The translations under genes and the position numbers were made by a program. A stretch of DNA of 64,000 nt from an uncultured Collinsella sp. (GTDB lineage: Bacteria; Actinomycetota; Coriobacteriia; Coriobacteriales; Coriobacteriaceae). Location: assembly GCA_900542085.1 (NCBI GenBank), contig UQMK01000005.1, positions 36,090-100,089 of the forward strand. Reading direction: 5' to 3'. This document shows positions 7,630-13,642 of the stretch, piece after piece (positions within the stretch are counted from its first letter, which is position 1; the number at the start of each line of letters is the position of its first letter). The notes below the pieces were generated by a model. It did no database searches. It was not told the DNA's origin and was given only the letters and a program-made list of their open reading frames with translations.

Positions 7630-8137
7630 CTTCGGCCACCTCCAAAAGCTCTCGATAATGGCCACCAAAGCTGTTGTCGAGCCAATCGTTGACCCAGCGA
7701 TAGAACGCGACGAGAAACGGCATCGAGTTCTTATCGTCGGCCCATCCGCAAAAGCCAATGAACCCGTCAGAGTTGAACGAGATCGCTTCGCGACCGTTGA
7801 AGTACAAACCGTCGCAGAACAAGAAGGCCGATTCGATGCCGCCGGTGCGAGGGCTCATCGCGACCGTCGGGCTGAACTTGACGCGATGCGAGATGTGCAT
7901 GGCGGAAAAGGCGGCATATTTGCACTCCTGGTTGTATCGAGCAAGCTCGATGCCGATGAACCCTTCCAGCGCTTCGATATCGTGTTGCGTGAGGTCGGAA
8001 TACGCGAATCGCTCGGCGAACATTTTGCGCAGAACGTCGCGCGACAGCTCCATGTCGAACTTGTAATCGCGCGGTACCGGGTTCGGGTCCACCTCGATCA
8101 CGATTTTCTGCACCTTGCGGCTATCCGATGCGGTCAT
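7619..8137 (-). CDS. Hypothetical phage protein
   Basis: A 172-residue soluble protein with no motif that I recognise. It has an acidic N-terminus (KIVIEVDPNPVPRDYKF), a helical part around 35-75 and an aromatic C-terminal third (GFCGWADDKNSMPFLVAFYRW). It overlaps the small zinc-ribbon gene upstream by 17 bases and the next gene downstream by 11, so it belongs to the early operon. Confidence 0.6.
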   Translation of the reverse strand: MTASDSRKVQKIVIEVDPNPVPRDYKFDMELSRDVLRKMFAERFAYSDLTQHDIEALEGFIGIELARYNQECKYAAFSAMHISHRVKFSPTVAMSPRTGGIESAFLFCDGLYFNGREAISFNSDGFIGFCGWADDKNSMPFLVAFYRWVNDWLDNSFGGHYRELLEVAEDGE

Positions 8138-8288
8138 TGCCTTCTCCTTTCTTCAGCTCGCGGCACTTCCAGCAGCGCTTGTCTCCCGTCGGCTTGTCGA
8201 TTTCGATGAACCAATCAAGCGGACGTTCCGTGCCGCAGAACGGGCACCGCCGCGTTTTGACCTTGTTGGCATAGCTTCGCCAAGACAT
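8121..8288 (-). CDS. Very small zinc-ribbon protein (55 aa)
   Basis: A 55-residue frame starting MSWRSYANKVKTRRCPFCG and ending KRCWKCRELKKGEGNDRIG. The two CxxC pairs are about 25 residues apart, as in a minimal zinc ribbon. It is the first gene after the probable origin/promoter region (8305-8567) and overlaps the next gene by 17 bases. An AAAGGA stands about 12 bases before the ATG, a rather long distance. It is easily missed because of its length. Confidence 0.6.
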   Translation of the reverse strand: MSWRSYANKVKTRRCPFCGTERPLDWFIEIDKPTGDKRCWKCRELKKGEGNDRIG

Positions 8289-8304
8289 GTGAATCACCGT
8301 CCTT

Positions 8305-8355
8305 TGTTGAAAACTCTTCGATTGTTGAAAACTTGTGGAAAGCGTGTTGAAAACT
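8305..8355. repeat. Three direct repeats TGTTGAAAACT (iteron-like)
   Basis: Exact 11-mers lie at 8305-8315, 8323-8333 and 8345-8355, spaced 18 and 22 bases apart, in the non-coding stretch next to the DUF4373-type replication gene. Short, near-helically spaced direct repeats are typical binding sites of a replication initiator or regulator. Confidence 0.6.
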
Positions 8356-8465
8356 ATGATTCGAGCGACTGAAAAGCTCGAAAATCCGACGCGAAAACGA
8401 ACGTCCGCAAAGAAAGAAGCAAAGAAAGTAAGACTTACTTGTCACATAACGCCACAAGCACGTTT

Positions 8466-8511
8466 GCGGGTTTTGGGTTTGGGTTGGGTTGGGACCCAAC
8501 CCAAAACCCGC
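8466..8511. other. 14-bp perfect hairpin carrying a G-quadruplex motif
   Basis: The arms 8466-8479 and 8498-8511 are perfect reverse complements. The plus strand from 8468 to 8493 has five GGG runs separated by loops of 4, 3, 2 and 2 T, a canonical G-quadruplex pattern. The inner part can also form an 8-bp hairpin. Together with the repeats beside it, this suggests an origin or replication-control structure. No T-run follows, so it is not a simple terminator. Confidence 0.6.
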
Positions 8512-8526
8512 CTTGTATTGTTATGT

Positions 8527-8567
8527 ATTGTATTGTTAGGGTTTAGCCAATCGCAAACCGATGGTTT
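8527..8567 (-). promoter_or_regulatory. Leftward promoter with overlapping AAACCNNNGGTTT operator
   Basis: On the minus strand TTGCGA (8551-8556) and TACAAT (8527-8532) are 18 bp apart. The palindrome AAACCGATGGTTT (8555-8567) overlaps the -35 edge, and a second half-matching copy is centred 11 bp away (8566-8578). This would drive the small early genes from 8288 leftward. Confidence 0.5.
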
Positions 8568-8613
8568 ACCGCTGGTTTCTTCCATGAACATCCGTTTTAC
8601 CGCCTTTGACCTG

Positions 8614-9057
8614 CTATTTCATTGGCTCTGACTTGTTCTTGCGAGGTCTCCCGCCTTTGGCTCCGTTAGCCCTTTGCATGCCGAAATACAGAGCGTTTTT
8701 CTGCATCCTCGCGCTTTCGATGCGCCCTTTTCCGTCGCGCGTCAGCAAGCCGATCTCAAGAAGACAGCCGATGAAGTCCTTGCAATCGTCGACGCTTGAA
8801 ATCTCGTCGAACGCGCCAGCTTTGCGCATGCCAATCTGTTCGGCGAGTATCAGCCAGTCTTCATCCGTCTCCACGGGCAAAGAGTGCGTCGTGGTGTTCG
8901 CCAGAATCTCGCACAGCCGCCAGAATGCGCCATATCCAGCGTTTCCATAGCGGAACAGCAATCGTTGGCACTTCTGGTCTTGCGCGGCGTTTGAGTCGTG
9001 CTGGAACCACGCCATAGGGTCTTGCGCTTTGTCGTGAACCTCCTTGGCAACCATCAT
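8614..9057 (-). CDS. DUF4373 (Lin1244/Lin1753-like) replication protein
   Basis: A 147-residue protein. MAWFQHDSNAAQDQKCQRLL followed by RYGNAGYGAFWRLCEIL is the pattern of the DUF4373/Lin1244 N-terminal domain, a winged-helix-like domain of phage and plasmid replication initiators. The C-terminus ends in a basic stretch (GGRPRKNKSE). It is only the N-terminal-domain size, so it may act as an initiator or helicase-loader partner. The repeats and hairpin at 8305-8511 just downstream fit an origin. Its ATG overlaps the previous stop as ATGA. Confidence 0.75.
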   Translation of the reverse strand: MMVAKEVHDKAQDPMAWFQHDSNAAQDQKCQRLLFRYGNAGYGAFWRLCEILANTTTHSLPVETDEDWLILAEQIGMRKAGAFDEISSVDDCKDFIGCLLEIGLLTRDGKGRIESARMQKNALYFGMQRANGAKGGRPRKNKSEPMK

Positions 9058-9296
9058 TCGTCTTCACCTCCTTCATCCATCACAAGCCCCTTGCTCATGC
9101 CGCGAAGATGCCAGCCCTCCCATACGCAGTGGCCGCACTCTCGGCAGTTCGTCCAGATCAAGACGCCGCGAAACATGCACCTGCTTTTCGGCTTGTTGCC
9201 CGTGGCGTCGAACACGTCGTTCTCGTACTCGCATGTGCCAGGCTCTGGCATTGGCGGCTCTTCGAACAAGCTCAGCTGGTCACAACTGCTCGACAT
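9054..9296 (-). CDS. Cysteine-rich small phage protein
   Basis: An 80-residue protein with an acidic, proline-rich N-terminus (LSLFEEPPMPEPGTCEYEN) and a later Cys cluster (RCMF, CRECGHCVWEGWHLRG) that could bind zinc. LSLFEEP resembles a short linear motif of the beta-clamp type (QLSLF), so binding to the DNA polymerase sliding clamp is a specific but untested idea. It overlaps both neighbours by a few bases. Confidence 0.6.
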   Translation of the reverse strand: MSSSCDQLSLFEEPPMPEPGTCEYENDVFDATGNKPKSRCMFRGVLIWTNCRECGHCVWEGWHLRGMSKGLVMDEGGEDE

Positions 9297-9534
9297 ACTT
9301 CTGGCTCGCGGTTCGGATAATTGTCATCAGATGGTCTTCGGGGTTTCCCGCCTTCAAGCGGCCATCGACCAGCACAGACGCGTACGCGAGCGTTGAGCAG
9401 ATGATTTCGCTCACAAACGCGGCATCGAAGTCGATGCGTTCGCCGGTGACGCTGTTGCCGATGTGGCAATCCTCGATGCAGCGAGCAACGTCGGAAACTT
9501 CGCGAAGCTGCTTGACGATGTTCTTGCGCAGCAT
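9280..9534 (-). CDS. Hypothetical phage protein
   Basis: An 84-residue protein. The ATG at 9534 (MLRKNIVKQLREV) is chosen because GGAGG stands 6 bases upstream, right behind the stop of the previous gene; a frame 8 codons longer lacks such a site. The sequence is helical, with a Cys pair (CIEDCHIG) and a C-terminal helix. No family recognised. Confidence 0.6.
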   Translation of the reverse strand: MLRKNIVKQLREVSDVARCIEDCHIGNSVTGERIDFDAAFVSEIICSTLAYASVLVDGRLKAGNPEDHLMTIIRTASQKYVEQL

Positions 9535-9535
9535 G

Positions 9536-9931
9536 TCAGCCCTCCTTCTTCGTGTCATAGATAGACTTGCGTGTCTCGATGTTCAAATCGGGGTGTCTCT
9601 CCAAGAGCCAACGGCTCAGAAGCGGCGTATCCGTGTTGTTGATGGCATAGGCGTGCTCTTGCCCGTTTCCATCCATGAACGGAACACCCGTAATCTGATG
9701 CGAACCCTCGTAGCGCTGCTTCTCGATGAGGTACTTGGTCGATACGCGCATGCCGCGCTGATGGATAGCCAAGGCCGTGAGCTCGATGCTTCGAAGCGTC
9801 TTGGGGTTCAGCTCGCACCACTTGGCGAACAGCTCGGCGCGGTCTTGAATCTTGAGCGGAAGCGGGTAGACCGCCATTCGCTCTTGCCGCATCACACTTT
9901 CGAGCGGCTGGGTGAAATCGTCGGTGTTCAT
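9536..9931 (-). CDS. Hypothetical phage protein
   Basis: A 131-residue soluble protein with a central helical part (TLRSIELTALAIHQRGMRV) and an end rich in charged residues. It starts by ATGA overlap with the small membrane gene upstream. No enzyme motif was seen and no family is recognised. Its place in the early operon suggests a role in replication or host takeover, but nothing more can be said. Confidence 0.6.
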   Translation of the reverse strand: MNTDDFTQPLESVMRQERMAVYPLPLKIQDRAELFAKWCELNPKTLRSIELTALAIHQRGMRVSTKYLIEKQRYEGSHQITGVPFMDGNGQEHAYAINNTDTPLLSRWLLERHPDLNIETRKSIYDTKKEG

Positions 9932-10110
9932 CGCACGTCACGCCCGATCAAATGCAAGATGAACCAGACCTCAGCGACGAGCAGGACAAGCGGAAGCCAC
10001 CAGCAGCCAAAGGAATCGCAAAACCAGATGAGCCATTCAGCCGCCGCCATTGGGACGATTCCGCACAGGCACAACGCCGCGAAAATGTAGACAAACCAAC
10101 GGATAACCAA
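9928..10110 (-). CDS. Small membrane protein with probable TTG start
   Basis: A 60-residue protein with two hydrophobic segments (about 5-28 and 35-56), rich in Trp and Cys. No ATG is available at the right place. A TTG at 10108-10110 has AGGA 6 bases upstream and follows the preceding stop by 11 bases, so I infer a TTG start. The stop overlaps the next ATG. The alternative is a much longer frame from 10440 that crosses the basic peptide gene and looks non-coding in its first half. Confidence 0.45.
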   Translation of the reverse strand: MVIRWFVYIFAALCLCGIVPMAAAEWLIWFCDSFGCWWLPLVLLVAEVWFILHLIGRDVR

Positions 10111-10121
10111 CGGTTTTCCTG

Positions 10122-10325
10122 CTAGAATCTCATCGTCATTGCTCTGGAAGTTTTGACGATAGCCCGTGCGCGTTTGCCGACGTGCGCGGGCACCTTCTCT
10201 TTGCAGGTTTGCGCAGCTTCTCTGACCCTCGTAAAGAACTGACGCTGATACGCACTCGACGCGCTGCGGCGGTTTTGCTTGTCTAAAACCACTACGCAAA
10301 CCAGTGGTTTCTTGCTTGGTTTCAT
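10122..10325 (-). CDS. Hypothetical very basic 67-aa protein
   Basis: A 67-residue protein rich in Arg/Lys (KQNRRSASSAYQRQFFTRV), so it may bind nucleic acid. An AAAGGAGG lies upstream; it fits either this ATG (10325, spacing 12) or an overlapping frame starting at 10329 (spacing 8). I prefer this frame because it ends just before the small membrane gene and keeps GC-rich third positions. It contains one copy of the AAACCNNNGGTTT palindrome (10298-10310). Confidence 0.4.
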   Translation of the reverse strand: MKPSKKPLVCVVVLDKQNRRSASSAYQRQFFTRVREAAQTCKEKVPAHVGKRARAIVKTSRAMTMRF

Positions 10326-10346
10326 ACATTTGAAACCCCTCCTTTC

Positions 10347-10478
10347 TTAATGCTTGCGAACGATGAAAGTGGTGTGCTTGAGCGCATATTCGACGCCAAG
10401 CCCAACGCCGACGGCAACAGCCGAAGCGAAGAAGCTCCACAGGCCGACTACCTGAAAAAGCTCGTCAAGCCACTCCAT
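10347..10478 (-). CDS. Single-helix membrane peptide (43 aa)
   Basis: A 43-residue frame: an acidic start (MEWLDELFQVVG), one hydrophobic helix (about 11-32) and a basic end (FIVRKH). GGAGG lies 7 bases before the ATG at 10478, and an AAAGGAGG for the next gene follows its stop. It sits between the leftward XRE gene and the basic peptide gene. Too short for ordinary gene calling, but the ribosome site and coding pattern are good. Function unknown. Confidence 0.6.
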   Translation of the reverse strand: MEWLDELFQVVGLWSFFASAVAVGVGLGVEYALKHTTFIVRKH

Positions 10479-10490
10479 TACGCAACCTCC

Positions 10491-10712
10491 TTACTTGAAT
10501 TCGGGGAAAGTGCACAGATCGTTTGGCGTGCAGTCCAAAGCGGTTGAAAGCTTTACGATGCTTTCCAGCGTCGGCGAGCAATCGCAACGCTCGTACTTGC
10601 CGATTGCATCAACGCCGACACCGGATGCTTCCGCAAGCTGCTGTTGCGACCAATGCTTCTTGACGCGACGAACTCGCAGATTGTCCGCAAACGCATGTTT
10701 CAACTCGGGCAT
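10491..10712 (-). CDS. XRE-family regulator (Cro-like, first gene of leftward operon)
   Basis: A 73-residue protein that is almost entirely an XRE helix-turn-helix: LRVRRVKKHWSQQQLAEASG then VGVDAIGKYERC. The ATG at 10712 is preferred because GGAGG is 7 bases before it; a frame 6 codons longer would include that site inside the gene. It is transcribed away from the larger XRE repressor at 10939, with the operator-rich region between them, so it occupies the Cro position of the lysis-lysogeny switch. Confidence 0.85.
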   Translation of the reverse strand: MPELKHAFADNLRVRRVKKHWSQQQLAEASGVGVDAIGKYERCDCSPTLESIVKLSTALDCTPNDLCTFPEFK

Positions 10713-10743
10713 ATGTTCACCTCCTTTCAATGAGTGCTCATTA

Positions 10744-10773
10744 GGTTTGTATTGTCTTTAGTCAATACAAACC
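10744..10773. promoter_or_regulatory. 11-bp inverted repeat in the phage switch region
   Basis: Arms GGTTTGTATTG (10744-10754) and CAATACAAACC (10763-10773) are perfect, with an 8-base spacer. On the minus strand a TTGACT/TAATGA pair 16 bp apart lies inside and beside it, a possible promoter of the Cro-like gene. So the repeat could be its operator or a leader hairpin. Confidence 0.5.
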
Positions 10774-10776
10774 GTA

Positions 10777-10799
10777 TTCTTTTACGTGTAGTAAAAGAA
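10777..10799. promoter_or_regulatory. 9-bp inverted repeat in the phage switch region
   Basis: Arms TTCTTTTAC (10777-10785) and GTAAAAGAA (10791-10799) are perfect with a 5-base spacer. It lies between the other inverted repeat and the GTGAATCAC operators and differs in sequence from both, suggesting that more than one regulator binds here. Confidence 0.45.
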
Positions 10800-10805
10800 C
10801 CTAAA

Positions 10806-10910
10806 TCAACGTGAATCACGTTGATGGCTACAGACAATAAACGTGTTTAACGTTCTTTGCAAGCGTGAATTACGTATTTTCTTGATTAACGTACGTGAAT
10901 CACGTAGAAT
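10806..10910 (+). promoter_or_regulatory. Repressor promoter with three GTGAATCAC operators
   Basis: Two perfect palindromes share the core ACGTGAATCACGT: TCAACGTGAATCACGTTGA at 10806-10824 and TACGTGAATCACGTA at 10892-10906. A near copy CGTGAATTACG is at 10864-10874, and a separate palindrome TAAACGTGTTTA is at 10838-10849. A promoter TTGATT (10882-10887), 17 bp, TAGAAT (10905-10910) points to the XRE gene at 10939, and the last operator covers its spacer and -10. This predicts autorepression. Confidence 0.7.
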
Positions 10911-10938
10911 CGGCGTTGCAGCGACGAAAGGAGGGCGC

Positions 10939-11274
10939 ATGGAATATCAATTGAAATTGAAAGAGCTGCGCAAGGCCGCTGGTTTTGCGACACAAAAGGC
11001 GTTTGCCGATTTCCTCGGCATAAAAGAACGCAAATATGCTTCATGGGAACGTGGCGAGGTTGGTATTCCGCTCGAAGACGCTTTCATGCTATGCGCAGCA
11101 TTGAAATGTACGCCGAATGATTTATGTGGCTTTCCAAGCACGGGGACGAGCGAAGACGACTTGACCAGCGACGAACGCGAGATTGTGGACAACTACCGCG
11201 AAAGCTCGCCGCAGTGGCAGCAGAACATAGCGATGACCGCAAAGGCTGCGGCAAGCGAATCGAGAAAGGGCTAG
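10939..11274 (+). CDS. XRE-family repressor (CI-like)
   Basis: A 111-residue protein with an N-terminal helix-turn-helix (LKLKELRKAAGFATQKAFADF and the recognition part KERKYASWERGE) and a short acidic, helical C-terminus (TSDEREIVDNYRESS). There is no S24 peptidase domain, so it would not be cleaved by RecA like lambda CI. The ATG at 10939 has GGAGG 4-5 bases upstream; longer upstream frames run through the operators. It shares its promoter-operator with the opposite Cro-like gene, and is followed after 2 bases by another small gene. Confidence 0.85.
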   Translation: MEYQLKLKELRKAAGFATQKAFADFLGIKERKYASWERGEVGIPLEDAFMLCAALKCTPNDLCGFPSTGTSEDDLTSDEREIVDNYRESSPQWQQNIAMTAKAAASESRKG

Positions 11275-11276
11275 AA

Positions 11277-11570
11277 ATGGGAATCTTCAAGAACCAGCGT
11301 GAAGAAATGGCACGGCAGGAAATCGAAAAGGCGATCTCCTCGATTCCAACGCCCGACGGGCGCATTCACGTCATGCTCATTCGGTCGTTCGGTCAATCCT
11401 TTAGCGGACGGGTATTCGGCGCTGACCAGAAATACAACGAGCAGATAAACGAAGTCCTCAACGCGCTTCAAGATAAGGGCCTTGAGATTATCAGGGTAGA
11501 AACCAACTCTGTTCCTGACCAAGGTATCAGCGGCGCAGACCGTTACGACACGCTCATAACGTACAGATAG
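11277..11570 (+). CDS. Hypothetical protein co-transcribed with the repressor
   Basis: A 97-residue protein starting MGIFKNQREEMARQEIEKAI, with AAAGGG upstream. It has a helical start and a mixed alpha/beta remainder (RIHVMLIRSFGQSFSGRVFG, LEIIRVETNSV). The frame fits a small single-domain protein; no family recognised. It follows the repressor by 2 bases, so it is lysogeny-expressed and could modulate the repressor or act in exclusion; this is only a guess. Confidence 0.55.
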   Translation: MGIFKNQREEMARQEIEKAISSIPTPDGRIHVMLIRSFGQSFSGRVFGADQKYNEQINEVLNALQDKGLEIIRVETNSVPDQGISGADRYDTLITYR

Positions 11571-11576
11571 CAAAAT

Positions 11577-11611
11577 GCCCTGTATCCATCCGCCAAGACC
11601 AGATACAGGGC
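11577..11611. terminator. 10-bp perfect hairpin after the repressor operon
   Basis: GCCCTGTATC (11577-11586) and GATACAGGGC (11602-11611) pair perfectly around a 15-base loop. There is no T-run on the plus strand. On the minus strand ATTTTG follows. It may be a weak two-way terminator separating the repressor genes from the serine recombinase. Confidence 0.45.
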
Positions 11612-11653
11612 GCGCCATTCCGTAGACAACTGAAAAGGCAAGGTGATAATACC

Positions 11654-13138
11654 ATGGCAAAGGGTAACCGTGCGGCCATTTTCGCACGTTTTAGCTCGCA
11701 CAACCAGCGAGACGAAAGCATTGAAATTCAGGTCGATAAGTCACGCGAGTTCTGTGACGAAAGCGGCCTTGCCGTTGTACGCGTCTACAGCGATTACGCC
11801 AAAACTGGCAAGAACACGAACCGCGCTGAATTTCAGGCAATGTTAAAAGATGCCCAAAAGGGACTTTTCGATTACGTGGTGATATACAAAGTCACGCGCA
11901 TCATGCGCAACAGAGACGAAATGGCTCTTGCGCGCATCATGCTTCGTAAGGCAGGCGTTGAAATCCTCTATGCCGGCGAAACGCTCGGCGAGGGCTCAAC
12001 TAAAGTTCTGCACCTCGGCATGCTTGAAGTGCTTGCCGAGTATGAAAGCGCCGTCGATAGTGAGCGCATACGCGACGGCATACAGAAGAACGCGCAACGC
12101 GGCATGGCGAGTGGTCAGCGCTTGTACGGTTGGGACGTTGTAAACGACCGCTTCGTTGTAAACGAGCGCGAAGCCGCCGTTATGCACAAGATGAAAAACA
12201 TGCTGTTCTCAGGATCAACCATTGCCGACATCCAGAGGGCGATAAGAACCGAGCGAACCAGACGCGGCAAGGCGTTCTCACAAAGCACGATAAAAAGGCT
12301 GCTCTCGCGCGAGCAAAATTGCGGCGTGTACAAATACGCTGGCGTGCGCACGACGAACGGCATGCCTGCACTGTGGTCACGTCAGGAACAAGACGAGATT
12401 GCAAGCATCCTCAACGGACGCGGCCACAAGCACCGCGTTGTTGACGGAGAGCAGCCCTATGCGCTCAGCGGCAAGATGTATTGTCGGGAGTGCGGCAGAT
12501 GGTTCGTCGGAACCTCTGGAACTGGAAAGAGTGGCAAAACGTATTACTACTACCGCTGTCCGAAGTGTCGCAGGACGTTCCGCCGCGACCTCATAGAGGA
12601 TGCAGTTGCCGACACCATACTCGAATCGATACATGACCCAAAGGTGCGCGAGCGTATCATCGCAACGCTTGAGATGATGATCGCTGAAACCGCCGAGGAT
12701 GACGCTCCAAAGGAAAGCGAGCGCATCACAGCAGAGATTGAGCGCATTGACGCGGCGTTTGAGCGCATATGGCACGCCATAGAGGACGGTATAGCGCCCC
12801 CAGGCGGCAAGGATAGGGTTGAGGAATTGAAAGCCCGTCAAGCAGCTCTGAAAGAGGAATTGGAGAAGGCACTTGAAGCGGAAAGCGCCGAAGACTTGAG
12901 CCTTGATGACTATCTTGCATGGCTCGACACGCTAGGCGCAGAATCTGACCCGTTCGAAATCATCGACACGTTCATACGATTCATACAAATCGACGGCGAT
13001 GAAGTACAGCTGTTCTTTAGCTTCGACAATTGGGATGATGACTTTATGCCGACAAAAAAAGACGAACCCCTGATAAACAAGGGTTCGTCTAACTCTCATG
13101 TGGTGGAGACGAGGGGGATCGAACCCCTGACCTCTTGA
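11654..13138 (+). CDS. Large serine recombinase (phage integrase)
   Basis: A 494-residue large serine recombinase. The resolvase-type catalytic domain (about 6-150) has Ser14 in AAIFARFSS. A recombinase domain follows (about 160-255), then a zinc-ribbon domain (CRECGRWF ... YYRCPKCRRTF, about 276-312) and a coiled coil (about 350-415), the standard order for serine integrases. The last residues (VETRGIEPLTS) are the antisense translation of a tRNA-Ala, so the gene end coincides with the attachment region. An intrinsic terminator of the opposite strand also lies inside its 3' end. It is the likely enzyme for this integration. Confidence 0.95.
   Translation: MAKGNRAAIFARFSSHNQRDESIEIQVDKSREFCDESGLAVVRVYSDYAKTGKNTNRAEFQAMLKDAQKGLFDYVVIYKVTRIMRNRDEMALARIMLRKAGVEILYAGETLGEGSTKVLHLGMLEVLAEYESAVDSERIRDGIQKNAQRGMASGQRLYGWDVVNDRFVVNEREAAVMHKMKNMLFSGSTIADIQRAIRTERTRRGKAFSQSTIKRLLSREQNCGVYKYAGVRTTNGMPALWSRQEQDEIASILNGRGHKHRVVDGEQPYALSGKMYCRECGRWFVGTSGTGKSGKTYYYYRCPKCRRTFRRDLIEDAVADTILESIHDPKVRERIIATLEMMIAETAEDDAPKESERITAEIERIDAAFERIWHAIEDGIAPPGGKDRVEELKARQAALKEELEKALEAESAEDLSLDDYLAWLDTLGAESDPFEIIDTFIRFIQIDGDEVQLFFSFDNWDDDFMPTKKDEPLINKGSSNSHVVETRGIEPLTS
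13054..13089 (-). terminator. Terminator of tRNA-Ala, inside the recombinase 3' end
   Basis: On the minus strand GACGAACCC/GGGTTCGTC (13081-13089 with 13061-13069) form a perfect 9-bp stem followed by seven T (13054-13060). It lies just beyond the tRNA 3' end. Because it is on the phage side, the phage appears to bring its own terminator for the target tRNA. Confidence 0.85.
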
Positions 13139-13176
13139 CTGCCAGTCAAGCGCTCTCCCAGCTGAGCTACGCCCCC
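13101..13176 (-). tRNA. tRNA-Ala(GGC), phage integration target
   Basis: A complete 76-nt cloverleaf with encoded CCA. The anticodon loop CTGGCAG gives anticodon GGC (alanine). D-loop, TTCGA T-loop and acceptor stem (with two G-U pairs) are intact. It is identical to the copy at 44825-44900. The serine recombinase gene ends inside it on the other strand, so the prophage is inserted at its 3' side without destroying it. Confidence 0.97.
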
Positions 13177-13188
13177 GTGCGAATAAGT

Positions 13189-13217
13189 ACTATACGGGAA
13201 CTCGGACGGCGATGCAA
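13189..13217 (-). promoter_or_regulatory. Promoter of tRNA-Ala
   Basis: On the minus strand TTGCAT (13212-13217) and TATAGT (13189-13194) are exactly 17 bp apart, 12 bases before the tRNA. The same arrangement stands before the second tRNA-Ala copy. Confidence 0.8.
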
Positions 13218-13440
13218 GGACAATTTCGGAAAATATTTTGCGGCGCGTGGAACGGGCGCGGGGCCGAGAGGACCCACGGTACCCGACATAGTCCGCGGGG
13301 CTCGGAATGTCGCCCCAGGTGCCGCCGGCCAGACCAAAGCGATCCGCGGTGCTTCCGGGGACCTGAGCCCTTCCGCACGCCTTCGGACCATTTTACGGAA
13401 CCGTGCGTAGCTCGCCCAAGATGGTCGCTTCATAAACGGA
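13218..13440. other. GC-rich intergenic stretch without a convincing gene
   Basis: About 220 bases between the tRNA promoter and the 134-bp repeat. Very GC-rich, with several short inverted repeats. Frames here lack ribosome sites. I see no known RNA family in it. Confidence 0.5.
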
Positions 13441-13574
13441 CCGGTTTACTACGCCGATTCCCGGATTACCGACCTCACGCCTACTTTCGCAAAACGGGCA
13501 GGCGATCTACCTGCGGTTTTACGAGCGGCGAATTCGGTGTGCTCAGCTACCCCCAATCCAACGTAGTAAACCGG
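13441..13574. repeat. 134-bp repeat element, copy A (13-bp terminal inverted repeats)
   Basis: It begins CCGGTTTACTACG (13441-13453) and ends with the exact reverse complement (13562-13574). At offset 66 it carries CTACCTGCGGTTTTA (13507-13521). A second element at 56355-56488 has exactly the same length, ends and internal box at the same offset, while the rest differs. This looks like a small non-autonomous element or a conserved structured element. It is non-coding. Confidence 0.75.
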
Positions 13575-13642
13575 CGTGGTTGTAAAATGGCATTTAATTA
13601 CTGGCAGCATATAAAGTATTAAAAATGCTCAGTTGGGCATTA

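Noticed and set aside
7211..8209. Plus-strand 332-residue frame in the prophage early region
   Set aside because: It crosses four overlapping minus-strand genes that have ribosome sites and ATGA couplings.
13330..13370. T-box-like ACCGCGG stretch upstream of tRNA-Ala
   Set aside because: Only part of the T-box consensus is present, there is no specifier stem, and no aminoacyl or amino-acid gene follows.
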